Source: Sulfurimonas sp. (GTDB lineage: Bacteria > Campylobacterota > Campylobacteria > Campylobacterales > Sulfurimonadaceae). Taken from it: a stretch of DNA of 64,000 nt. Position numbers and translations under genes: made by a program. The stretch is taken from positions 1,426,001-1,490,000 of the forward strand of contig NZ_CP093396.1 of NCBI RefSeq assembly GCF_029027405.1, read 5' to 3'. Below are positions 48,091 to 55,706 of the stretch, in pieces (within the stretch, counting starts at the first letter, position 1; each line of letters begins with the position of its first letter). A model generated the notes under the pieces. That model did not search any database and was not told where the DNA came from. It saw only the letters and a program-made list of their open reading frames with translations.

Positions 48091-48869
48091 TTTTTAAAAC
48101 ATTACTAATAGCATCATTGACAGTAGGTTCTCTTTTTGCCATAACAGGGCAAGAGATAGCACAAAAAGTTCATGATAGAGATGATGGCGATAATTCTACA
48201 TCAAATATGAAGATGATACTTATAGACAAAAAAGGTCACAAAAGAGTTCGTGAGCTAAAGAGATATGCAAAGGACAAAGGAGAGGATGAGCTTAAACTTA
48301 TGTTTTTTCTGACTCCTGCTGATGTTAGAAACACAGGCTTTTTAACCTATGACTATGAAGACTCAAATAAAGATGACGACCAGTGGTTGTATTTACCTGA
48401 ACTTAGAAAAGTTAAGCGTATAGCATCTAGCGATAAAAGCTCATCTTTTATGGGAAGTGACTTTACTTACTCTGATATGACATCAAGAAATGTACAAGAT
48501 TATACATATAAAATAATGAAAGAGACAAAAGTTGGTGGACACAAGACTTGGCAAATGCTAGTTACTCCAAAAATAGACAAGACTATAGAAGAAACGGGAT
48601 ATACAAAGTCCATAGTATTCGTTCGTCAAGACAACTTTGTAATTGTTCAAGCACTGCACTATATCAAAGCAGGTAAGAAACTAAAGTATATGAAAATCAC
48701 TTCACTTAAAGAGATAGATGGCATCTGGAGTGTTAAAAAGATGCAAATGGTAACTAAAAAGGGTAAGAAAACTCTACATAAAACAGTATTTGAATTTACA
48801 GATATAAAATACAATCAAGATTTAGAAGAGTCTTTTTTCTCTACGCGTACTTTAGAAAAAGGCATATAG
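48087..48869 (+). CDS. Outer-membrane lipoprotein-sorting (LolA-like) periplasmic protein
   Basis: A 260-residue protein with a signal peptide (residues 1-18, MIFKTLLIASLTVGSLFA). The mature part has the YDYEDSNKDDDQWLYLPELR and SFMGSDFTYSDMTSRNVQDY segments found in LolA-like partners of MMPL exporters, rather than in housekeeping LolA. It probably shuttles a lipidic substrate from the exporter to the outer membrane. It sits between the exporter and the outer-membrane barrel, with spacing of a few bases. Confidence 0.85.
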   Translation: MIFKTLLIASLTVGSLFAITGQEIAQKVHDRDDGDNSTSNMKMILIDKKGHKRVRELKRYAKDKGEDELKLMFFLTPADVRNTGFLTYDYEDSNKDDDQWLYLPELRKVKRIASSDKSSSFMGSDFTYSDMTSRNVQDYTYKIMKETKVGGHKTWQMLVTPKIDKTIEETGYTKSIVFVRQDNFVIVQALHYIKAGKKLKYMKITSLKEIDGIWSVKKMQMVTKKGKKTLHKTVFEFTDIKYNQDLEESFFSTRTLEKGI

Positions 48870-48872
48870 TAG

Positions 48873-50258
48873 ATGCTAGTAAAAGTGCTTATATCTTCTT
48901 TTGTAACTATATCTTTAGCATCTACTCTTCTTAATGCCAAGGAGAGTATAGAAGAAGATGACCTGTCAGGTTTTGATGATGAGCCTATAGAAATAGCATC
49001 TAAAGAAGAAGTACAAAAGAAGAAAGAAGAAAGCAGGGTAACAATTAGCGGTGATTTAGCTTTTAAGACTTCTATAGGTTATAAAAAGCATAAGGTAGAT
49101 GGTGTAGAGTACTCGGGAGTTAACCAAGCTCAGACTTCATTATTTTTAGAGCTAGATGCAAAACTATCAGATGACTGGAAACTAAAGATAAGTGGAGATG
49201 CTTTTTACGATGCTATATATGACATACACTCTACAAATAACTATAGTGATGACATACTAGATGCATACAAAACTCAACTAAGACTAGATGACACTTATGT
49301 CCAAGGAAGTATCACTTTATCTCTAGATGCCAAGATAGGGCGACAAATAGTTGTTTGGGGTAAATCAGACAGTATTAGAATTACAGATGTAATAAACCCG
49401 CTTGATAACCGTACTCCTGCTATGACAGATATAGAAGATTTAAGGCTTGGCGTTGGTATGGCTAAGTTTGATTATTATGTTGGCACATGGAATTTTTCAG
49501 CTATGGTGATTCCTGAGAATCTTATCATGATAGAAGCACCTGCCAGAAGTGAGTACTTTCCCGTAGATGCTATTTTTCCTTTTGCTCCAAATCCTTTTAT
49601 AGAGCTAGAAACACCAAGTAGCTCATGGAACAATATGCAGTATGCTTTTGCCGCTAACGGTATTTTTTCAGGATGGGATCTCTCTTTTTACGCTGCTGAT
49701 GTACTTGACCAAAAATGGCATATAGACCCTGTTGATAAAATTCGTAAAGTCACTAAGATACAGATGCTAGGCTCCGCCATAAACATAGCATCTGGGAGTT
49801 GGTTGCTTAAGAGTGAAGTAGCACTTCTTGATGGGATAAAATACAACTCTACTACAGATGCTAAGAGTCGTCTAGATGCGCTTGTAGGATTTGACTATAT
49901 GGGTATAAAAGATACAGTACTTTCTGTTGAGGTAGCAAATAAACATATATTTGACTACGAAGCGCAAATGCCAATAGTCGTACTAAGACCTGACTATGTA
50001 GATGAAGATGAGATGCAAACTGCTCTGCGTGCTACTAGAAGCTTTTATAATGACTCTTTAAACGCCTCGGCACTTCTTAGCATCTTCGGTTCAAGCTGGC
50101 AAAACGGTGGCTTCGCTAGAGTTTGGATAGAGTATGAAGTAGCAGATGCTATAGGCTTAAATGTAGGAATAGTTGAGTACATAGACGGCGATAAGCCTCT
50201 AATGAAAGCCATTAAAGACAACAATAGAATCTTTGCGGATATTACTTACAGTTTTTAA
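48873..50258 (+). CDS. DUF1302-like outer-membrane beta-barrel protein
   Basis: A 461-residue protein with a signal peptide (residues ~1-22, ending STLLNA) and a repeating beta-strand pattern with alternating aromatic residues to the end. Motifs IGRQIVVWGKSDSIRITDVI near residue 160 and the final DITYSF (aromatic terminus) fit DUF1302-type barrels often encoded beside MMPL exporters. It would be the outer-membrane partner of the preceding two proteins. A short acidic segment near residue 27 (SIEEDDLSGFDDEPI) is unusual. Confidence 0.78.
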   Translation: MLVKVLISSFVTISLASTLLNAKESIEEDDLSGFDDEPIEIASKEEVQKKKEESRVTISGDLAFKTSIGYKKHKVDGVEYSGVNQAQTSLFLELDAKLSDDWKLKISGDAFYDAIYDIHSTNNYSDDILDAYKTQLRLDDTYVQGSITLSLDAKIGRQIVVWGKSDSIRITDVINPLDNRTPAMTDIEDLRLGVGMAKFDYYVGTWNFSAMVIPENLIMIEAPARSEYFPVDAIFPFAPNPFIELETPSSSWNNMQYAFAANGIFSGWDLSFYAADVLDQKWHIDPVDKIRKVTKIQMLGSAINIASGSWLLKSEVALLDGIKYNSTTDAKSRLDALVGFDYMGIKDTVLSVEVANKHIFDYEAQMPIVVLRPDYVDEDEMQTALRATRSFYNDSLNASALLSIFGSSWQNGGFARVWIEYEVADAIGLNVGIVEYIDGDKPLMKAIKDNNRIFADITYSF

Positions 50259-50262
50259 TGTA

Positions 50263-51453
50263 TTAATACAAAAACCCAAATAACCATAAAGGAATCTTAT
50301 TTCCAAAACCACTCTCGATATCATCAGCTATGATAAAACTATTTTCTATATCTTTTATCTGATTGTAGTTTTTATTTTTACCGCCAACTTCTACTATATA
50401 TTTATCATCAATAATAAAGTCACCTTTTGATGGTACAAAAACTATATGTAAGAGATTTAACTGATTTGCAAAAAAAGTCTCTCGTATAGTTCCTATCTCT
50501 TGATTTTGACAATAAGTGTAGTTAAGATTTGTATTGTTTAGATAAATCTTATCTGGTTTTAAAAATATATTATCACCTTTTGATTTTGAGCGTAAGATAT
50601 TGAAAATTTTTCCCTGATGCAGATACTCCAAATATTGATATAAAGTATCTCTATCCACGTCTATTCTATTGCTTAGTTCTTTTATATTTAAAGTATACGG
50701 CTTAGAAGTACATATTAGTTTTGTGAGTTTTTTTAGATTATTTATTTTCTCATATTTTATTTTAAATATGGAGGGTATATCTACTTCTATAACTGTATTT
50801 ATAGTTTCATTTAGTTTTATATTATATGTATCTTGATTTTGAAAATAAAATGGATAAAAACCATACTTTAAATACTCCATCCAAAACTCTAAAGGTTTAA
50901 AAGATTTAAAATCACTGTTCACTATGTCTAAATGATTTTTCAAAATATCTTCAAGTGTATAAGTAGAAAAACTAATATCAAGTTTTATCTCTAAAAACTC
51001 TCTATATGAAAGTCCATTTACTCTGTACAATACAGCTCGTCTGCTAAGGTCTGCTTTAGAGTGTTCAATATTTATAGCTGATGATCCTGAAAAAATTACT
51101 TTTAAGTCAAGCATATCGTGCATCTGCTTTAGTTCTATCTCAAAGTTCTTGTACTTATGTATCTCATCTATAGCTAAAACTTCACCACCTAAAAGAGAAA
51201 ACTCTTTTGCTATTTCTAAGAGTGAGCTGTCAAATAGTTCAATATTATCAGCACTTATATAGAGTTTTTTAGACAAAGGTATATCAAGTTGCTCAAGATA
51301 TTGTAGTATATATGTTGTTTTACCTACACCTCTTGCACCTATAATACCTATGAGTTTATCATTGTGATTTATGGTACCCCATATATACCTTTTGTATGTT
51401 TCTTTTTGATTTTTTAGATATTGTAAAAAGTTTTTGTGTAGTTGCTCTATCAT
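50263..51453 (-). CDS. ATP-binding protein of AAA_14/DUF4143 type
   Basis: A 396-residue P-loop protein. Walker A is GIIGARGVGKTTYILQYL near residue 38, and Walker B with the conserved histidine is VLAIDEIHKYKNFEIELK near residue 95. The sensor region is IFSGSSAINIEHSKADLSRR near residue 118. A winged-helix DUF4143-like part follows, and the C-terminus has a nuclease-fold-like FIIDDKYIVEVGGKNKNYNQ. The ATG at 51453 is preceded by AGGTGG at a spacing of 6; an upstream ATG at 51486 lacks such a site. It converges with the barrel gene, with only 4 bp between. The function is unknown. Confidence 0.85.
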   Translation of the reverse strand: MIEQLHKNFLQYLKNQKETYKRYIWGTINHNDKLIGIIGARGVGKTTYILQYLEQLDIPLSKKLYISADNIELFDSSLLEIAKEFSLLGGEVLAIDEIHKYKNFEIELKQMHDMLDLKVIFSGSSAINIEHSKADLSRRAVLYRVNGLSYREFLEIKLDISFSTYTLEDILKNHLDIVNSDFKSFKPLEFWMEYLKYGFYPFYFQNQDTYNIKLNETINTVIEVDIPSIFKIKYEKINNLKKLTKLICTSKPYTLNIKELSNRIDVDRDTLYQYLEYLHQGKIFNILRSKSKGDNIFLKPDKIYLNNTNLNYTYCQNQEIGTIRETFFANQLNLLHIVFVPSKGDFIIDDKYIVEVGGKNKNYNQIKDIENSFIIADDIESGFGNKIPLWLFGFLY

Positions 51454-51538
51454 TTTAAACCACCTATATTTGTCATATAGTATCATAAGTTTGGTTACAA
51501 CCCAAATAAACTTATTTTTCTTTTGGTTATAGTCGAGT

Positions 51539-52606
51539 TTAGTTTTTAAACTTCAGACTAACAGTAGTACCAACATCTACTTGTGAAGTGGCGGATATTT
51601 CTATGTCCATAGCTTCGCAGAGGCGTTTTGTAATGTCTAGTCCTATTCCTGTTCCACTTTTTTGCTCCACATAAGAACGGTTAAATATCTCACTAGGATT
51701 TTTAATCCCGATGCCATTATCTTCTATGCATAAAACTCTATTGGCAGAGTAGATTTTGATGAAACCATCTTGCTTGTTATACTTACTTGCATTTGAGATA
51801 AGATTTGTGAGAACCTGAGAAAAAGCATTTGTATTTACAGATGCGTTAAACTCTTTTAGCTCTATCTTATACTCTAGATGCGTATATATTTTCTGATGAG
51901 TCAAGACTACATCTTCTATAATTTTAACAATATTTTGCTCGTCTACAAGCATCGTATCTTCTTGAAGTAGGGTAGTGAGGTTGTTGTGAAGCTCAGAGAT
52001 ATTTTCAACATTCTTTTTTATTCTACTAAGTGGTTTGTTGCCATTGAAGTTACTATTTTTCTCTAGAAGTTTCATATTTAAAAGTATAGAAGTTAGAGGC
52101 GTGTTTAAGTCGTGAATGAGGTCTTTTGAAAAGTTATCTAGCTTCATGATGGCTTCTTGCATCGGTCTAAGTGCTCGAAGTGCAAGAAAATAACTAATAA
52201 GAGCAAACAGTAAAAGAAGAAGAATCTGCCCTGAGACAATCTCTACTTTGGTAGAAAAAAGTTTTTTATAAAACTCTTCTTTGTCTTTTTTTACAAGAAC
52301 ATACTCTCCATCCCAAGTATAAGGAAGATACTTTTCAAAATAATCTTCTTTTATTTTAAAGTTGTCAATATTAAAATTTGGCAGTTTATTATCTACTATC
52401 TTGTATGTTATAGAGCTGCGAGTAGGTAGTGGTTGTTTCATCTTTAGTTGTCTGATATGCTCTATCATAGAGAAATGCTCTTTTTCTATAAGCATCTTTT
52501 TTTGGTCTTGAAAGTAGAAAAACCCAGATGCCAAGATAAGTATGGCTACACTACCAAAGTAAGTGATAAAGAACTTTATAAATGCTTTTTTTTCATGCTT
52601 TAACAA
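51539..52606 (-). CDS. Two-component sensor histidine kinase
   Basis: A 355-residue inner-membrane kinase with two transmembrane helices (residues ~10-30 and ~125-145) and a ~95-residue periplasmic sensor between them. No HAMP is evident. The H-box is FSKDLIHDLNTPLTSILLN near residue 165. The ATP-binding domain has an N-box (LTNLISNASKYNK), a G1 box (CIEDNGIGI) and a G2 box (SGTGIGLDIT). It overlaps the response-regulator gene by 14 bp, so the two are one operon with the regulator first. The signal is unknown. The barrel/exporter operon nearby is a possible target (inference). Confidence 0.93.
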   Translation of the reverse strand: MLKHEKKAFIKFFITYFGSVAILILASGFFYFQDQKKMLIEKEHFSMIEHIRQLKMKQPLPTRSSITYKIVDNKLPNFNIDNFKIKEDYFEKYLPYTWDGEYVLVKKDKEEFYKKLFSTKVEIVSGQILLLLLFALISYFLALRALRPMQEAIMKLDNFSKDLIHDLNTPLTSILLNMKLLEKNSNFNGNKPLSRIKKNVENISELHNNLTTLLQEDTMLVDEQNIVKIIEDVVLTHQKIYTHLEYKIELKEFNASVNTNAFSQVLTNLISNASKYNKQDGFIKIYSANRVLCIEDNGIGIKNPSEIFNRSYVEQKSGTGIGLDITKRLCEAMDIEISATSQVDVGTTVSLKFKN

Positions 52607-53246
52607 GTCTGTATCCTGTACCTTTAATGGTTTGAATCTCTAAACCGACTTTTCGTAGTTTTGTTATGTAGACTCTAAGTGCGCCTTCACTAGATTCATT
52701 TACGCTGTCTAGCTCGTGAAGTAACTCTTGCTTCGTTATGGTCTCATCTATGCGTTTAAATAGCAAGGAGAGTAGTTTCTGCTCTTGTGGAGCAAGTTGA
52801 ATAAGTTTGCCAGCATCTAGGAGTTCATTTGTCGAGATTTTATAAACTAAAGAGTTATACTTTACTTCATTGTTTTGAGCATTAAACGACTTTCTAAGAA
52901 GTGCTTGTATACGGATAATAAGCTCATCAAAATCAAAAGGCTTTTTTATGTAGTCATCTGCACCAACTTCAAAACCACGAGACAGAGATGCTATGTCATT
53001 TAAAGATGTTAAAAATATAGAAGGAGTTGTGTTTCCTGAACTTCTTAGCATCTGGAGTAGCTCAAAACCATTCATGTCTGGAATATTTACATCCAAAAGC
53101 ATAAGTTCAAACTCATTTGAGTAAGTAGCATCTAAGGCTTCGTTAGCACGTTGAGCAAGAGTCAGGTCATAACCCTCATCTTCAAGTAACTCTAGCAATG
53201 TTTCGGAAAGTATTTGGTCATCTTCAACTAAGAGTATTCTTGCCAT
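52593..53246 (-). CDS. OmpR-family response regulator
   Basis: A 217-residue regulator. The receiver domain opens with ILLVEDDQILSETLLELLED. The phospho-acceptor Asp is in MLLDVNIPDMNGFELL near residue 52, and the lysine switch is DDYIKKPFDFDELI near residue 100. The C-terminal winged helix is about residues 130-217 (LIQLAPQEQKLLSLLFKRID, then EGALRVYITKLRKVGLEI and the terminal GTGYRL). It is transcribed before its kinase. Confidence 0.95.
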   Translation of the reverse strand: MARILLVEDDQILSETLLELLEDEGYDLTLAQRANEALDATYSNEFELMLLDVNIPDMNGFELLQMLRSSGNTTPSIFLTSLNDIASLSRGFEVGADDYIKKPFDFDELIIRIQALLRKSFNAQNNEVKYNSLVYKISTNELLDAGKLIQLAPQEQKLLSLLFKRIDETITKQELLHELDSVNESSEGALRVYITKLRKVGLEIQTIKGTGYRLVKA

Positions 53247-53335
53247 TGTAAGCCTTTTTTAAATATTTTAGATTATAGCAAGCATCTGCAAACAGAGGCT
53301 TAATCCTTCGTTGATTTATATATATTTATATTTGT

Positions 53336-53344
53336 TGCTATAAT
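53336..53344 (+). promoter_or_regulatory. Extended -10 promoter for the TIR-domain gene
   Basis: TG at 53336-53337, one base, then TATAAT at 53339-53344 is an extended -10 motif. No good -35 box is present at the standard distance. It lies 35 bp before the TTG start at 53380, which is preceded by AAGGG at 53366-53370. Confidence 0.5.
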
Positions 53345-53379
53345 GCTTCTTAAGAAAATACTATTAAGGGTATATAAAA

Positions 53380-54180
53380 TTGAATTTTGAACTTTTACAT
53401 AATGATTACGAAAAAATTGAATATTTATATAATATATTAATTGATCGTGCTACTGGTGGATCTGTAAACGAAGAAGAGTATAAGTTATTGAGAAGCGAAT
53501 TATTAAACAATAAATCTTTAACAAATTTTATGCCTAGCTGGCTAAGAACAAATCGAAATTTGGATTCGTTTTGGGGCTTTATTAAGCCTAAATTTGATTC
53601 ATATGCAGAAAGAAGAACTTTTTTAACAAATGAATTTTCACAAATATTAGATCATTTAGAATTTGGAACTGAGCTTAATAATCATAAGAAAGATATGTAT
53701 TTAAAAGAAGAAATAACAGAGGATCAAAAAGTGCTTAAAAATAAAGTTTTTATTGTTCATGGACATGATAACGAAACAAAGCAAGAAGTGGCAAGATTTG
53801 TTCAGAACCTTGGGTTAGAAGCTATTATCCTGCATGAACAAGTAAGTAGCGGAATGACAATAATTGAAAAAATAGAACATTATACGAATGAAGCTGATTT
53901 TGCCATAGTTCTATATACTCCATGCGATAAAGGAAGAGGTGCAACAGAAACTAAAGTACATCCAAGAGATAGAGCAAGACAAAATGTTGTTTTTGAACAT
54001 GGATACTTAATGGCACAATTAGGAAGAAAACATGTGTGTGCTTTAGTCAAAGGAGATATAGAAACACCAAGTGATATTAGTGGTGTAGTGTATACTGACA
54101 TGGATATATCTGGAGCATGGAAAATAAGTATTACTAAAGAATTAAATGCTTGCGGATATAACGTAAGTTCAATTATTTAG
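53380..54180 (+). CDS. CAP12/PCTIR-type TIR domain protein (TIR-like nucleotide-binding protein)
   Basis: A 266-residue protein. The N-terminal ~115 residues are a helical domain of unknown type. The C-terminal TIR-like domain (about 122-266) begins KNKVFIVHGHDNETKQEVARFVQNLG. The family's FVVHGHD start and the later ADFAIVLYTPCDKGRGATE and RARQNVVFEHGYLMAQLG motifs are all present; the glutamate in FEHGYL is the probable catalytic NAD-hydrolase residue. Relatives of this family act as NADases in CBASS, Pycsar and related anti-phage systems. No cyclase gene is adjacent. The TTG start has AAGGG in front. Confidence 0.82.
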   Translation: MNFELLHNDYEKIEYLYNILIDRATGGSVNEEEYKLLRSELLNNKSLTNFMPSWLRTNRNLDSFWGFIKPKFDSYAERRTFLTNEFSQILDHLEFGTELNNHKKDMYLKEEITEDQKVLKNKVFIVHGHDNETKQEVARFVQNLGLEAIILHEQVSSGMTIIEKIEHYTNEADFAIVLYTPCDKGRGATETKVHPRDRARQNVVFEHGYLMAQLGRKHVCALVKGDIETPSDISGVVYTDMDISGAWKISITKELNACGYNVSSII

Positions 54181-54196
54181 AAAATAAGCAAGTTGA

Positions 54197-54352
54197 TATT
54201 TTAGTATTTACGAAAGTTCCCATCTCAGAAACTATTTCTTCAATAGTTCCTTCTCCAGAAATTACTTTTAAAATATTCTCACTAGTGTTGAAAGCTTGTA
54301 TATCTGATAAAGGTTCAGGGTAGACTTTCATGCGATTGTCAAACACTTCATC
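54197..54352 (-). pseudogene. adk: Duplicated 3' fragment of adk
   Basis: The reverse strand encodes DEVFDNRMKVYPEPLSDIQA, then FNTSENILKVISGEGTIEEI and VSEMGTFVNTKI, which aligns without gaps to the last 52 residues of the intact adk (55016-55171). In the first 144 aligned bases I count 24 differences, and several of the changes are synonymous. The frame is open, but the stop codon has become TCA and reading continues to a later stop. Similarity ends at 54352, and the upstream part of adk is absent. It is therefore a diverged tail copy rather than a recent tandem error. It lies between the TIR gene and the toxin gene. Confidence 0.8.
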
Positions 54353-54361
54353 AACGAGAAA

Positions 54362-54391
54362 TTGACTTTTATGTATCTTTTAGGATACAAT
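54362..54391 (+). promoter_or_regulatory. Toxin-antitoxin promoter with operator palindrome
   Basis: TTGACT (54362-54367) and TACAAT (54386-54391) are separated by 18 bases. TGTATC (54372-54377) and GATACA (54384-54389) form a 6-bp inverted repeat with a 6-base spacer that overlaps the -10 box, the usual place for antitoxin autorepression. The toxin ATG is at 54397, only about 6 bases after the -10 box, so the transcript would have little or no leader. Confidence 0.55.
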
Positions 54392-54396
54392 TAAAT

Positions 54397-54696
54397 ATGT
54401 ACACGATAAAAGAAACTGAGCAATTTTCAAAATGGCTTTTAAAACTTAAAGATATTAAAGGAAAAGTTACCATACTTCGTAGAGTTGATAGAATGAAGCA
54501 TGGAAACTTTGGAGACTTTAAATCTGTCGGAAACACTTTGTATGAGCTTAGGATTACATCAGGTCCTGGATATAGAGTTTACTATACTAAAGAGGATGAA
54601 AAAATAATTATTTTACTTATTTGTGGAGATAAATCCTCACAAGGTGATGATATAAAAAAAGCAAAAAAAATTATAAAGGAGCAGGGAGATGCATAA
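54397..54696 (+). CDS. RelE/ParE-family toxin (addiction module killer protein, HigB-like)
   Basis: A 99-residue basic protein of the RelE/ParE superfamily subgroup annotated as addiction-module killer protein. The signatures are TEQFSKWLLKLKDIKGKVTI at the N-terminus, DFKSVGNTLYELRITSGPGY with YRVYYTK near residues 45-70, and IILLICGDKSSQGDDIKKAK near the end. RelE-type proteins usually cleave mRNA on the ribosome. It overlaps the antitoxin gene by 8 bp, with the toxin first, as in hig-type modules. Confidence 0.9.
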   Translation: MYTIKETEQFSKWLLKLKDIKGKVTILRRVDRMKHGNFGDFKSVGNTLYELRITSGPGYRVYYTKEDEKIIILLICGDKSSQGDDIKKAKKIIKEQGDA

Positions 54697-54967
54697 TTTA
54701 ACTACATTTGATATAGCTGAGTATCTTGACGATAAAGAAGTAATAGCAGAGTATTTAACACAAGTTTTGCAAGATGGAAATAACAATGAATTTTTGGAGG
54801 CTATCGGGAATATTGCAAAAGCAAACGGAATGACTCAAATAGCAAAAGATACTGGTTTAGGAAGAGAAAGTTTGTATAAATCTTTTAGTGCTGGTGCTCA
54901 TCCTAAATTTGAAACAGTTAGTAAAGTTTTAAATTCACTTGGTATAAAATTGCAAGCAACGGCTTAA
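54689..54967 (+). CDS. Antitoxin of the addiction module antidote family (HigA-like HTH)
   Basis: A 92-residue partner of the preceding toxin. The N-terminal ~40 residues (TTFDIAEYLDDKEVIAEYLT) should bind the toxin. The helix-turn-helix (MTQIAKDTGLGRESLYKSFS near residue 55, then KFETVSKVLNSLGIKLQA) should bind the operator. The motif GLGRESLYKS is typical of this antidote family. It ends just before a strong hairpin (54969-54995). Confidence 0.9.
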   Translation: MHNLTTFDIAEYLDDKEVIAEYLTQVLQDGNNNEFLEAIGNIAKANGMTQIAKDTGLGRESLYKSFSAGAHPKFETVSKVLNSLGIKLQATA

Positions 54968-54968
54968 A

Positions 54969-54995
54969 TAGTTCCCAAGTAAAACTTGGGAACTA
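54969..54995. terminator. Strong hairpin between the antitoxin and adk genes
   Basis: TAGTTCCCAAG (54969-54979) and CTTGGGAACTA (54985-54995) are perfectly complementary across a 5-base loop, and the T/A at the loop edges may extend the stem. It begins two bases after the antitoxin stop. No long U run follows on either strand, so termination would be non-canonical. The convergent position between antitoxin and adk suits a bidirectional terminator. Confidence 0.55.
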
Positions 54996-55012
54996 AAAGT
55001 AAGATTTATTGT

Positions 55013-55582
55013 TTATATTTTAGATTCTATAAATATTCCCATCTCAGCAACTATCTTTTCTATAGTCCCTTCACCAGAAATCACTTTTAGAATATTTTTA
55101 GTAGTGTAGAAAGATTGTATGTCTGCTAGAGGTTCAGTGTAGACTTTCATGCGGTTGTTAAACACTTCATTGTTATCATCAGCACCGCGAGCACGACCAA
55201 GAACTCTATCTCTTGCAGTTTCTTCGCTTACATGCACTTCTATAACACTACAAAGCTCTAAAGCTGAGCCATCAACTAAATACTCATCTAAAGCATTTAA
55301 CTGCTCCATGCTTCTAGGATAACCATCTATAATGATGATATCAGTAGGGGCATTTTTAATAGCATTAGTGATTGTTTTAATAGCTACCGCAATAGGTACT
55401 ATCAAACCTTTAGAAATATACTGGTCTATTTCAAGTCCAAGTTCACTTTTAGTTGCAACTTCAGCTCTAAGCATATCGCCAGTAGAGTAGTGTGTTATAG
55501 CGTCATTTTCTTCGGCTATAAGCTCTGCATCTGTAGTCTTACCAGAGCCTGGTGCGCCAATTATAAGAAATAGTTTTTTCAT
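55013..55582 (-). CDS. adk: Adenylate kinase
   Basis: A 189-residue enzyme of the short epsilonproteobacterial type that converts AMP and ATP to two ADP. The P-loop is IIGAPGSGKTTDAELIAEE near residue 8, the AMP-binding region is YSTGDMLRAEVATKSELGL near residue 32, and the DGYPRSMEQL motif lies near residue 85. RVLGRARGADDN near residue 130 stands where the lid would be. The usual zinc-lid cysteines are absent. Its last 52 codons have a diverged copy at 54197-54352. Confidence 0.95.
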   Translation of the reverse strand: MKKLFLIIGAPGSGKTTDAELIAEENDAITHYSTGDMLRAEVATKSELGLEIDQYISKGLIVPIAVAIKTITNAIKNAPTDIIIIDGYPRSMEQLNALDEYLVDGSALELCSVIEVHVSEETARDRVLGRARGADDNNEVFNNRMKVYTEPLADIQSFYTTKNILKVISGEGTIEKIVAEMGIFIESKI

Positions 55583-55610
55583 AGGTAGTGAAATCCCTTA
55601 GTTTTTTTTA

Positions 55611-55693
55611 GGAAGTGAGGCTTCAGCCTCGCCCAAATGTTGGACTCAGAGTGGATAATGCCATTGGTTAGCATTCCTAAAAGTCCCACTTCC
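55611..55693. repeat. Intergenic hairpin-rich element between adk and aspS
   Basis: GGAAGTG (55611-55617) mirrors CACTTCC (55687-55693). Inside are GAGGCT/AGCCTC (55617-55622 and 55625-55630, loop of 2) and AATGC/GCATT (55657-55661 and 55671-55675). The block is more GC-rich than its surroundings and codes for nothing. A dispersed intergenic repeat or a structured RNA tail of aspS are both possible. Confidence 0.4.
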
Positions 55694-55706
55694 GAGAAGA
55701 ATTGGA

